Part shown: one piece after another, positions 1 to 7,072 of the stretch
How the letters are laid out: each line of letters begins with the position of its first letter
Position numbering within the stretch: the stretch's first letter is position 1
The notes under the pieces: model-generated
Database searches by the model: none
What the model saw: only the letters and a program-made list of their open reading frames with translations
What the model was told of the DNA's origin: nothing
Source of the DNA: CAZVCG01 sp964649675
GTDB taxonomy: Bacteria; Pseudomonadota; Alphaproteobacteria; UBA9219
Length of the DNA stretch: 8,335 nt
Direction of reading: 5' to 3'
Assembly: GCA_964649675.1 (NCBI GenBank)
Contig: CAZYPX010000084.1
Location: 1 to 8,335, forward strand
Position numbers and translations under genes: made by a program

Positions 1-89
1 CTCGCATTGAAGAAATCGCCCGCATGCTCTCCGGCGCCGAAATCACCCCCGCCGCAAGGAAGGCGGCGATAAGTTTGATGAAGGGATAG
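1..89 (+). CDS. recN: DNA repair protein RecN, C-terminal end (partial)
   Basis: This is the last 29 codons of an open frame that enters from the left edge (codons start at base 3) and stops at TAG 87-89. The translation begins RIEEIARMLSGAEIT and ends ARKAAISLMKG. The IEEIARMLSGAEIT stretch is the typical end of RecN, the SMC-like ATPase that acts in recombinational repair of double-strand breaks, just after its C-terminal Walker B half. No catalytic motif lies in the visible piece, so the call rests on the conserved tail alone. The ending length is normal for the family. A second frame (bases 11-139) stays open past this stop and is discussed in the findings. Confidence 0.85.
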   Translation, partial: RIEEIARMLSGAEITPAARKAAISLMKG

Positions 90-99
90 CCAAGGCGCT

Positions 100-130
100 A
101 AAGGCCAACTTAAAGGCCAACTTAAAAGCC
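100..130. repeat. 12-bp tandem duplication with partial third copy
   Basis: The unit AAAGGCCAACTT occurs at 100-111 and again exactly at 112-123. A degraded start of a third copy (AAAAGCC) follows at 124-130. The repeat lies just after the recN stop codon. It looks like replication slippage or a duplication at the edge of the recN-tRNA scar. The length is a multiple of three, so it keeps any frame through it open. No function is evident. Confidence 0.85.
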
Positions 131-146
131 CGTCGTTAGGTCCAAT

Positions 147-365
147 TTGTTCATTATGTTCCCTGTTGGATTGTCCATTGTGTTCACCCGCGCCTACCTC
201 AAGGTCACGGTCAATGAAATCCGCGTCCACGACGATTTGCTGAAGCTTACGGGTGAGAATAAAACGATGGCCGACCTGATTGCGGCCAACGGCATGATCG
301 ACCCCAATGCCGCTGTACACAGATCCATACCTAGTTGGCGCGCCCTAGAAGATTCGAACTTCTGA
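147..365 (+). pseudogene. C-terminal remnant of a site-specific recombinase, reading into the tRNA-Arg gene
   Basis: A 72-codon frame runs from TTG 147 to TGA 363-365. From about residue 13 it reads FTRAYLKVTVNEIRV, then LLKLTGENKTMADLIAANG, and ends SIPSWRALEDSNF. The pattern of AYLK-VDEIRV, a short beta stretch, then a WRA-x-x-DSN ending resembles, from memory, the C-termini of resolvase/serine-recombinase family proteins in alphaproteobacteria. In those proteins the final DSN comes from reading the T-arm of an adjacent tRNA on the opposite strand. That is true here: the last ten codons lie inside the tRNA gene. The catalytic N-terminal domain and everything upstream are missing, so this is a leftover of an integrated element and not a working enzyme. 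Family assignment is from recognition only. The alternative is a chance ORF. Confidence 0.5.
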
Positions 366-412
366 CCTGCTGCTTAGAAGGCAGCTGCTCTATCCAGCTG
401 AGCTAAGGGCGC
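336..412 (-). tRNA. tRNA-Arg (anticodon UCU)
   Basis: Read on the minus strand from 412 this folds as a complete 77-nt tRNA. The acceptor stem GCGCCCT pairs fully with AGGGCGC. The D stem is GCTC/GAGC. The anticodon stem GCTGC/GCAGC encloses the loop CTTCTAA, and the T stem AGAAG/CTTCT encloses the loop TTCGAAT. The discriminator is G and the CCA end is encoded (336-338). The anticodon TCT (complement of 376-378) reads the arginine codons AGA and AGG. The gene is intact although a recombinase-like frame overlaps its 3' half on the other strand, as expected when an element inserts at a tRNA 3' end and restores it. No T-rich terminator is obvious downstream (below 336). Confidence 0.96.
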
Positions 413-575
413 ATAGACGATAATTCGTTGATCGCGTAAAATGTACTATACTATGGGATACCTAATTTTTGGTTTCCTCGGCCTTATTTATCTCTTTTTT
501 ATATAGCAAGGCTACCTTTTTTGTTTCAGGCCCGTTTCGCACCTGCAAAACATTATTAACATTGCCTTTCCTTCA

Positions 576-604
576 TTGACGATGTCGGACTGCACGACTA
601 AGGT
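576..604 (+). promoter_or_regulatory. Candidate sigma70-type promoter for gdhB
   Basis: TTGACG (576-581) matches the -35 consensus at five of six positions. A 17-bp spacer leads to TAAGGT (599-604), a weak -10 that keeps the first T, the A and the last T. Transcription would begin near 611, leaving a leader of about 33 nt before the gdhB ATG. The assignment is by consensus matching only, and the -10 is poor. Confidence 0.35.
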
Positions 605-629
605 TTCGCCCCATAAATACCAATTTTTC

Positions 630-635
630 AGGGAG
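630..635 (+). promoter_or_regulatory. Ribosome binding site of gdhB
   Basis: AGGGAG lies 8 nt before the ATG at 644. It supports that ATG as the start, in preference to the overlapping frame beginning at 576. Confidence 0.7.
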
Positions 636-643
636 TCTTTTTT

Positions 644-3600
644 ATGGTTCGCGCCAGCTTTAATAAGAAACCCGTCAGCCGCTCCTCCGTCTCAGGAACA
701 TACGCCTCCCCTCCTACGGCGCCCGCATCTTTTACGCGCCTTTTCTTCGAAAACGTTTCCAGCGATGATCTGGCGTCCCTGCCAGAGGCCGTTCGTCAAT
801 GCATGGCCGCGTCCATATGGCAGCTTGCGCAAAAGCGGCGCCCTGGAAAAATAAACTTACGCTTCTTCAACCCGACTCTTGAAAAAAACGGCTGGTCTTT
901 CAAGCGCTCCGTACTTGAAATCGTGAACGACGACATGCCCTTTCTTGTCGACTCGGTCACCGCAGAACTCCAGCGCCACGGCTTGACCGTTCACTTGTCG
1001 ATCCATCCCATCATGCAGATACGCCGCGATAACGATGGCGCCCTTACGGACGCGAAGGGCGAAAAAGGCTCTCCTGAATCCCTCATGCATATACATGTCG
1101 ACCGCCTTTTGGATCCGGATGAAATGGCCGACATTGAAAACGGCCTTCGCGCCCTTCTTGCGGATGTCCGGACGGTAGTTTCCGACTGGCCGAAAATGCT
1201 GGACAAGACCCACGCCCTTATTCAGGAAATCGATAAAAACCCCCCAAAAGGCATCACCGAGGACGAAAGAGAAGAAACAAAATTCTTCCTCGAATGGCTT
1301 GGCGATAAAAACTACACCTTCCTCGGCTATCGCAAACTGGATCTCGTTCGTCAAAACGGCGATATCAAATGGAAGATCGTTCCCCATTCGGGATTGGGAG
1401 TATTGCGCAACGAGGACGAACGAATCTTCGGACGCTTGCGCGACCTGAGAACGCAACCTCCCGAAGTCGTCCGCATCCTGAAACAAAAGCGCCTTGTCGT
1501 CATGGCAAAAACGAACGCGCGCAGCCGCGTACATCGCGCCGTGCCCATGGATGCTGTTTTCATTCAACGATTTGACGAACACGGCAATGTGACCGGCGAA
1601 CACATGTTCGTGGGGCTCTTCACGTCGGCCTCTTATTTGCAAAGCTCGCTTAAAGTTCCCTATTTGCGCCGTAAAATCCAGTCCATCATCGAACGCTCGC
1701 GCTTCGACCTAAACAGTCACGACGGTCGGGCCTTGCTGCACATACTCGACAATTACCCGCGCGACGAACTTTTCCAGACAGAATCCGATGATCTCCTTAA
1801 GCACGCCTTGAGCATCGTCCAGCTGCAAGACCGCGCCCGCGTCGCGCTTTTCGCGCGCAAGGATCCTTTCGGTCGCTTTATGACGTGCTTGATCTATGTC
1901 CCGCGCGAACGTTACGACACCGAGACGCGCCAAAAGATTCAGAAACGTCTTGAAACCGCCTTTAAAGGAAACATGTCGTTGTTAAATATCCGCATCGACG
2001 ACAGCCCTCTGGCCCGCGTTTTCATGACTATCGAGATTCAGCCTGACCTGAAAATCCCCGATCTTGCGGTTCTCGAAGCGGAAATTTGTGAAATCTGCCG
2101 TTCATGGCCTGACCATCTTCGCGATAATCTGCTCCTTGCCTTTGACGACCACGCGGCATATCGCCTTTTCCTCCGTTATGGCGAAGCCTTCCCCCACCCC
2201 TACAAAGACTCGACGAGCACCGCTGATGCCGTCCATGATATCGAGTCCATGGAGCGCGTCTTGCACGAAAACCGTTTCGTCGTTGACCTCATGGCTATGG
2301 ATGATAGCGGTCTGCTCCGGCTCAAATTGTTCCAACCCGAACAACCGCTCGTCTTGTCGGATGTATTACCGCTTATCGAAAACATGGGCCTTAAGGCGCG
2401 GCATATGGGAGGCCCCTACGAAGTCGTCCCCTGCGACGGCTGCTCAAAAATCTATATCCATGAATTTGTGTGCGCGAACAGCCATCAACGAACCGCCGAC
2501 TTCGACGCCATCAAACCTCTTTTCGAAGAAGCCTTCGTGAAGCTTTACGCAGGCGAGCTTGAAAATGACGTCTTCAACGCCCTCACGCTGCGCACGGGAC
2601 TTGACTGGCGCCAAGTCACTATGTTGCGCGCCATGGCGCGTTATTTGCGGCAGCTCCGCATCCCTTACGAACAGGAAATGATGGCGGCTACGCTTTTGGC
2701 CCATCCACAAACGACGCAGCTTATGGCCGAACTCTTCGTCACGCGACACGATCCTGACCTGAAGGGAGATCGCCATAAGCTCATGGCGCGACTCCTTGCT
2801 AAAATTACGCAAGAGATCGAATCCATTACCGTCCTCGAAGAAGACCGTATCATACGGCGCTATCTGAACCTGATCGAATCCTCTTTGCGAACGAACTACT
2901 TCCAGCGCAATCTGGACAGCACCGTAAAACCCTACCTTTCCATCAAGTTCGACAGCCGCGCGATTGAATTCATGCCGCTTCCCAAGCCGCAGTATGAAGT
3001 TTTCGTGTACAGTCCGCGTGTCGAGGCCATCCATCTGCGTGCCGGCAAAGTGGCGCGGGGCGGAATCCGCTGGTCCGACCGCCGCGATGATTTCCGCAAC
3101 GAAATTCTTGGTCTCATGAAAGCCCAGGTGGTCAAGAATACGGTCATTGTTCCTGTCGGCTCCAAGGGGGGATTTATCGTCAAACAGCCCCCACAGGACG
3201 CGGACAAGCTTCAAGCCGAGGGCATCGCCTGTTATCGCCTTTTCATCCGAGGTTTGCTTGACATCACCGACAATCGCTTAAACGGCAAGATTGTTCCCCC
3301 GCCTCATGTCGTGCGTCACGACGATGACGACCCCTATCTCGTCGTGGCCGCCGATAAAGGCACGGCCAAATTTTCCGATATCGCCAACGGCATATCTCAG
3401 GAATATAACTTCTGGCTTGACGACGCCTTCGCCTCGGGGGGGTCCGTCGGATACGACCATAAGGAAATGGGCATCACCGCGCGCGGCGTATGGGAAGGCG
3501 TCAAGCGCCATTTCCGCGAACTCGGGAAAGACATACAAACGACGGATTTTACGGTCATCGGCATCGGCGACATGTCGGGCGACGTCTTCGGCAACGGCAT

Positions 3601-5452
3601 GCTTTTGTCCAAACATATAAGGCTTGTCGGCGCTTTCGACCATCGTCACATTTTCTGCGATCCCGATCCGGATTCGGCCATCGGCTACGCCGAGCGAAGC
3701 CGCCTTTTCAAACTCCCGCGCAGCAGCTGGATGGATTATGACAAAACCAAAATGTCGAAAGGCGGCGCCATCTATGCGCGGAGCGACAAAACCATCAAAC
3801 TGACACCCGAAATCAAAAAAGCTTTTGGCCTGACGCACGACACGACGACGCCCAACGATCTTATTCAGACCATGTTGCGCGCTAATGTCGAGCTTATTTA
3901 CTTCGGCGGTATCGGGACTTACGTTAAAAGCTCGGATGAGACCCATGCCGACGTCCGCGACAGGAACAACGACTCCATTCGCATCAACGGCCATGAACTT
4001 CGGGCAAGCGTTGTCGGCGAAGGCGCGAATTTAGGCATGACGCAGTTGGGGCGCATCGAATTCGCGCTTAAGGGCGGACGCATCAACACCGACTTTATTG
4101 ACAACTCGGCAGGGGTCGCCACATCGGATCGCGAAGTCAACATAAAAATCCTGCTTACAAAACCCGTGAAATCCGGAAACATCTCACTGACGGCGCGCAA
4201 CAAGCTGCTGGCCAGCATGACGGATGAGGTCGCGTTTCTTGTCTTGCGCGACAATTACAGGCAGACGCAGGCTTTGACGGTGGCCGAAAGCCGTGCGGCC
4301 GAATTGCTGCCTGTCCATGCGCAGAGCATCCGTTTTCTGGAGAAATCGGGACTCTTGAATCGCGCCATCGAATACATGCCCGACGATCCTGAAATCGCCG
4401 AGCGTCAGCGTATTGGCAGAGGCCTTACACGTCCTGAGCTAGCCATCCTTCTTTCATACGCCAAAATCTGGCTGTACGAAAAGCTTCTTGCGTCGGACTT
4501 GCCGGACGATCCCTTCCTTCGCAACGATCTTCTGTATTATTTCCCTGAAAACCTTAAAAAGAAGTTCGAAGACGGCATACGTCATCACCAGCTATGCCGC
4601 GAGATCGTGTCCACGCGCCTGACGAACAGCCTCATCAATCGTGTCGGAAGCCACTTCGTGTTTACGGTGGCCGACCAAACAGGCAAAGGGGTCGCGGACA
4701 TCGCGCGGGCCTATCATCTGGCGCGCGCCGCGTTCGACCTGCATCCCCTGTGGAAAGACATAGAAAGCCTTGACAACAAAGCCCCTGCGGCCATGCAGAC
4801 GGCCATGCTCCTGACCATCAACCGCATGATGGATTATGTCGTGCCATGGTTCCTCAATCAGAACGAGGTCCCCAAAAAGCTTGAGCCTGCCATCGCCCGT
4901 TTTAGAGATGGCATCCGGAAACTCTCCTCATGGTTTGCCAATAACCCGACAGCGCTTGGCGAATCCAGCCGCAAGATGGAAACCGAGCTTATCGGCAACG
5001 GCGTTCCCGCGATGTTGGCGCAACGCATAGCGATCATGCCCTACTTGTCCATCGCTCCCGAACTGACCCGACTTGCCGCACACTCGGGTTGCAGTCTCGA
5101 TAACGCAACGGCCGTGTTCTTCGGCCTTGGCGAGCGCCTGCACCTCGAATGGCTGCGCGAACGTGTCGCGCACATGAGCGGGCCGGATACGTCGTGGAAG
5201 CGGGAAGCTTCTGCCGCCTTGCTCAGCGATGTTCTGGATAGCCAGCGCAAGCTAACGCATAATGTCCTTTCTTCAACCGGCAAAAAGACAAAAACCTGCA
5301 GCAAAGAAGAGTTGCTCATGGGTTGGATGAACAGTAACGCCCTAAGCCTTGAAAAAATTGATCTTTTGTTCGACGAGATTAAGGCGGCCGGTAATCTGGA
5401 CATGGCTATGCTTACGCTTGCAAGCAGGCACATATCCGCGCTAGTGAGGTAG
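644..5452 (+). CDS. gdhB: NAD-dependent glutamate dehydrogenase, large (~180 kDa) class
   Basis: This cytoplasmic enzyme oxidatively deaminates L-glutamate to 2-oxoglutarate and ammonium with NAD+. The 1602 residues match the usual length of the large single-chain class (GdhB of Pseudomonas, GdhZ of Caulobacter). Residues about 1-700 form the long N-terminal regulatory part, with the conserved EIVNDDMPFLVDSVTAEL stretch near residue 90. The catalytic core spans roughly 740-1260. It contains ARGGIRWSDR (804-813), LMKAQVVKN (824-832; K826 is a likely substrate lysine), PVGSKGG (837-843; K841 is the likely catalytic lysine), AADKGTAKFSDIAN (from about 902) and the Rossmann-type GIGDMSGDVFGNGM (973-986). 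A helical C-terminal part follows. The motif after NSAGV reads ATSDRE (1159-1164), where I remember DCSDHE as usual. The start is set by AGGGAG 8 nt upstream. The proline iminopeptidase gene follows after 27 nt. The Caulobacter homologue also influences cell division, but nothing here shows that role. Confidence 0.96.
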   Translation: MVRASFNKKPVSRSSVSGTYASPPTAPASFTRLFFENVSSDDLASLPEAVRQCMAASIWQLAQKRRPGKINLRFFNPTLEKNGWSFKRSVLEIVNDDMPFLVDSVTAELQRHGLTVHLSIHPIMQIRRDNDGALTDAKGEKGSPESLMHIHVDRLLDPDEMADIENGLRALLADVRTVVSDWPKMLDKTHALIQEIDKNPPKGITEDEREETKFFLEWLGDKNYTFLGYRKLDLVRQNGDIKWKIVPHSGLGVLRNEDERIFGRLRDLRTQPPEVVRILKQKRLVVMAKTNARSRVHRAVPMDAVFIQRFDEHGNVTGEHMFVGLFTSASYLQSSLKVPYLRRKIQSIIERSRFDLNSHDGRALLHILDNYPRDELFQTESDDLLKHALSIVQLQDRARVALFARKDPFGRFMTCLIYVPRERYDTETRQKIQKRLETAFKGNMSLLNIRIDDSPLARVFMTIEIQPDLKIPDLAVLEAEICEICRSWPDHLRDNLLLAFDDHAAYRLFLRYGEAFPHPYKDSTSTADAVHDIESMERVLHENRFVVDLMAMDDSGLLRLKLFQPEQPLVLSDVLPLIENMGLKARHMGGPYEVVPCDGCSKIYIHEFVCANSHQRTADFDAIKPLFEEAFVKLYAGELENDVFNALTLRTGLDWRQVTMLRAMARYLRQLRIPYEQEMMAATLLAHPQTTQLMAELFVTRHDPDLKGDRHKLMARLLAKITQEIESITVLEEDRIIRRYLNLIESSLRTNYFQRNLDSTVKPYLSIKFDSRAIEFMPLPKPQYEVFVYSPRVEAIHLRAGKVARGGIRWSDRRDDFRNEILGLMKAQVVKNTVIVPVGSKGGFIVKQPPQDADKLQAEGIACYRLFIRGLLDITDNRLNGKIVPPPHVVRHDDDDPYLVVAADKGTAKFSDIANGISQEYNFWLDDAFASGGSVGYDHKEMGITARGVWEGVKRHFRELGKDIQTTDFTVIGIGDMSGDVFGNGMLLSKHIRLVGAFDHRHIFCDPDPDSAIGYAERSRLFKLPRSSWMDYDKTKMSKGGAIYARSDKTIKLTPEIKKAFGLTHDTTTPNDLIQTMLRANVELIYFGGIGTYVKSSDETHADVRDRNNDSIRINGHELRASVVGEGANLGMTQLGRIEFALKGGRINTDFIDNSAGVATSDREVNIKILLTKPVKSGNISLTARNKLLASMTDEVAFLVLRDNYRQTQALTVAESRAAELLPVHAQSIRFLEKSGLLNRAIEYMPDDPEIAERQRIGRGLTRPELAILLSYAKIWLYEKLLASDLPDDPFLRNDLLYYFPENLKKKFEDGIRHHQLCREIVSTRLTNSLINRVGSHFVFTVADQTGKGVADIARAYHLARAAFDLHPLWKDIESLDNKAPAAMQTAMLLTINRMMDYVVPWFLNQNEVPKKLEPAIARFRDGIRKLSSWFANNPTALGESSRKMETELIGNGVPAMLAQRIAIMPYLSIAPELTRLAAHSGCSLDNATAVFFGLGERLHLEWLRERVAHMSGPDTSWKREASAALLSDVLDSQRKLTHNVLSSTGKKTKTCSKEELLMGWMNSNALSLEKIDLLFDEIKAAGNLDMAMLTLASRHISALVR

Positions 5453-5471
5453 CCCCACCTTTTTGAGGGCT
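5451..5471 (+). promoter_or_regulatory. Small hairpin over the pip ribosome binding site
   Basis: AGCCC (5451-5455) can pair with GGGCT (5467-5471) around an 11-nt loop. The 3' arm covers part of GAGGG (5465-5469), the only Shine-Dalgarno-like sequence for pip, 10 nt before its ATG. The 5' arm starts inside the gdhB stop codon, so a ribosome finishing gdhB would open it. This would give mild translational coupling. The stem is only 5 bp, and the following TCTTCTTC is too mixed for a good intrinsic terminator. Confidence 0.3.
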
Positions 5472-5479
5472 TCTTCTTC

Positions 5480-6463
5480 ATGGCTCTCCGTGATCTTTTT
5501 CCGTCAATTGAGCCGTATGCCTCCGGCATGTTGCGCGTGGACGGTATTCATACCCTGTATTGGGAGGAGTGCGGCAATCCGCAGGGCGTTCCCGCCGTCT
5601 TTTTGCATGGAGGCCCCGGCGAAGGCGCGTCGCCGTCCGCGCGGCGCTTATTCGATCCAACAGCATGGCGAATCGTTCTCTTCGATCAACGCGGCGCGCA
5701 AAGATCCACACCTCTTTACGAAACGCAAAACAACACAACCGAACATCTCATTGCGGACATCGAGTTCCTTAGGCAAAGCCGCAACATCCGTAAATGGCAC
5801 GTCATGGGTGGATCATGGGGCAGCGCGCTGGCCATCGCCTATGCCCAACAACATCCTGACAAATGCCTCGGCCTTATCTTGCGCAGCATATGCCTCATGC
5901 GCCAAAGCGAAATCGACTGGTTCCTTTACGGCCTGCGACAAATCTTTCCTGAAGCCTGGTCGGCCTTCGCCGGATTTATCGCCCCCGAATTCCGTAACGA
6001 TCTTCTTTCCGCCTATCACCGGATATTTTCAGGGCCCGACGACGCCCTGAAGCGGGAAGCTTTGCGCCTGTGGCTACACTACGAATCTTCCTGTTCGACG
6101 TTTTACCCGACGATCGCTGAACGCGCCCTGACGGACAAAGATGACCCCCGTTCGGCTCTCCCTATTCTGGAAGCGCATTATTTTAAAAACAACTTATTCA
6201 CGCCGGACGACAAGCTCCTTAAAGACATCCATAAAATACGCCATATTCCCGCCGTCATCGTGCAAGGCCGGTACGACATGATTTGCCCCATCGTCACGGC
6301 CGACGAATTGCACCGCCACTGGCCCGAGGCCGAATATCACGTCGTCCCCGACGCAGGTCATTCGATGCTGGAGCCCGGCATCCGTTCGACGATCACCGAC
6401 GCCACGGAACGATTCAAGCATATCCGAGGGCAAGACGCCCTCGCCCGTAAAAAAGCGTTATAA
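5480..6463 (+). CDS. pip: Proline iminopeptidase (peptidase family S33, alpha/beta hydrolase)
   Basis: This enzyme removes an N-terminal proline from peptides, probably in the cytoplasm since no signal peptide is seen. The 327 residues fit the family's usual 310-330. The oxyanion-hole motif HGGPGEG near residue 44 and FDQRGAQRSTP near residue 73 are followed by the nucleophile elbow GGSWGS (110-115) with Ser112. Asp266 in VQGRYDM and His294 in DAGHSM complete the triad in the expected order. The usual DQRGCGRS reads DQRGAQRS here, a modest variation. The gene starts 27 nt after gdhB on the same strand and is probably cotranscribed. Released proline can feed into glutamate and then the upstream dehydrogenase, which is inference. 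Tricorn-interacting-factor-like aminopeptidases share this fold, but the motif set fits proline iminopeptidase best. Confidence 0.93.
   Translation: MALRDLFPSIEPYASGMLRVDGIHTLYWEECGNPQGVPAVFLHGGPGEGASPSARRLFDPTAWRIVLFDQRGAQRSTPLYETQNNTTEHLIADIEFLRQSRNIRKWHVMGGSWGSALAIAYAQQHPDKCLGLILRSICLMRQSEIDWFLYGLRQIFPEAWSAFAGFIAPEFRNDLLSAYHRIFSGPDDALKREALRLWLHYESSCSTFYPTIAERALTDKDDPRSALPILEAHYFKNNLFTPDDKLLKDIHKIRHIPAVIVQGRYDMICPIVTADELHRHWPEAEYHVVPDAGHSMLEPGIRSTITDATERFKHIRGQDALARKKAL
6425..6443. repeat. Perfect 7-bp GC-rich inverted repeat near the pip 3' end
   Basis: CGAGGGC (6425-6431) and GCCCTCG (6437-6443) form a perfect stem around a 5-nt loop, inside the last codons of pip. No T-run follows it directly on either strand, so it is not a classical intrinsic terminator. 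It could protect or pause transcripts at the convergent pip/leuD junction, or may simply reflect the codons used. Confidence 0.45.
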
Positions 6464-6487
6464 AAAGTTCTAGGCCCAAGGCTGGGC
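6462..6487 (-). terminator. Possible weak intrinsic terminator of the leu cluster
   Basis: Read leftward, GCCCA and TGGGC (arms at 6483-6487 and 6474-6478) pair around a 4-nt loop at the very end of leuD. After a 7-nt gap comes a run of five T (complement of 6462-6466), with another T-run further on. The stem is short and the gap long, so termination would be weak. The convergent pip gene makes some terminator here plausible. Confidence 0.3.
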
Positions 6488-7072
6488 AGCTCTGCGCTTT
6501 CTCTCAAAGGCCTCAATGTCTTCCATGTACTGCTCGATCAAGCTGATATCGTCCATGCCCTTCAACAAGCATTGGCGGCGAAACGGATTTACGGCAAACG
6601 AATACGTCATGCCTTCCGGTCCGCGCACGTGTTCGGCTTCCAAATCCACGGTCAACCGCGTCGGCTGGCGGGTGATAACATCCAATACCTTTTCGACCTG
6701 CTCCTTTGGCAACACAACAGGCAACAAACCGTTCTTGAAACAGTTGTTAAAGAAAATGTCGGCAAAGCTCGGCGCAATAACGCAACGGATACCATAATCT
6801 ATGAGCGCCCATACCGCATGTTCACGGCTCGACCCACAACCAAAGTTCGCGCCCGCAACGAGTATCAGCGCGTCGCGCCATTGCGGCTTGTTCAAAACGA
6901 ACTCCGGTATTTCCTTGCCCTCGTTCGTGTAACGCCATTCAAAAAAAAGCGCCTTGCCCAATCCCGTACGCTTCGTCGTTTTCAGGAATTGCTTCGGGAT
7001 GATCGTGTCCGTATCGACATTGATCATCGGCAATGGCGCCGCAACGCCCGTGAGTTTCTCAAACTTTGGCAT
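6470..7072 (-). CDS. leuD: 3-isopropylmalate dehydratase small subunit
   Basis: LeuD with LeuC forms isopropylmalate isomerase, which converts 2-isopropylmalate to 3-isopropylmalate in leucine synthesis. The protein has 200 residues, the normal length. Visible motifs are INVDTDTIIPKQFLK (17-31), GKALFFEWRY (39-48), the substrate-loop motif ANFGCGSSREHA (75-86), and PSFADIFFNNCFKNGLLPV, all typical of the swivel domain. I chose ATG 7070-7072 (MPKFEKLTG), because this is where family similarity starts. The frame is open 31 codons further upstream to 7165, but that extension lies in the RDD gene and is not LeuD-like. The start overlaps the RDD stop in TAATG, suggesting reinitiation by the same ribosome. 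No strong Shine-Dalgarno is seen. leuB does not follow; the next gene, pip, is convergent after 6 nt. Confidence 0.96.
   Translation of the reverse strand: MPKFEKLTGVAAPLPMINVDTDTIIPKQFLKTTKRTGLGKALFFEWRYTNEGKEIPEFVLNKPQWRDALILVAGANFGCGSSREHAVWALIDYGIRCVIAPSFADIFFNNCFKNGLLPVVLPKEQVEKVLDVITRQPTRLTVDLEAEHVRGPEGMTYSFAVNPFRRQCLLKGMDDISLIEQYMEDIEAFERKRRAAQPWA

Larger units (their letters stand above)
413..643. other. AT-rich divergent intergenic region (tRNA-Arg / gdhB)
   Basis: This 231-bp stretch has no convincing gene and must hold the start signals for both the leftward tRNA and the rightward gdhB. On the minus strand the best -10-like hexamer for the tRNA is TATAGT (complement of 445-450), about 33 nt before the tRNA 5' end, but I see no good -35 partner. 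Runs of T at 495-500 and 517-522 make it noticeably richer in AT than the flanking genes. The gdhB promoter and ribosome binding site are listed separately. Confidence 0.6.

Noticed and set aside
576..854. 92-codon plus frame overlapping the gdhB start
   Set aside because: It begins inside the candidate -35 element, has no ribosome binding site, and its product is arginine/proline-rich with no recognisable family.
857..1642. 261-codon frame on the minus strand inside gdhB
   Set aside because: Its codons are exact reverse complements in register with gdhB codons. It stays open because gdhB avoids TTA, CTA and TCA there. The product resembles nothing and has no start signals.
2444..3994. Two further long minus-strand frames (2444-3214 and 3278-3994) inside gdhB
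   Set aside because: Both are in the same register as the frame at 857-1642 and are explained by the same codon bias. The plus-strand frame carries all conserved GDH motifs.
5041..5529. 162-codon minus frame across the gdhB/pip junction
   Set aside because: It lies opposite well-supported coding sequence on both sides and has no family features.
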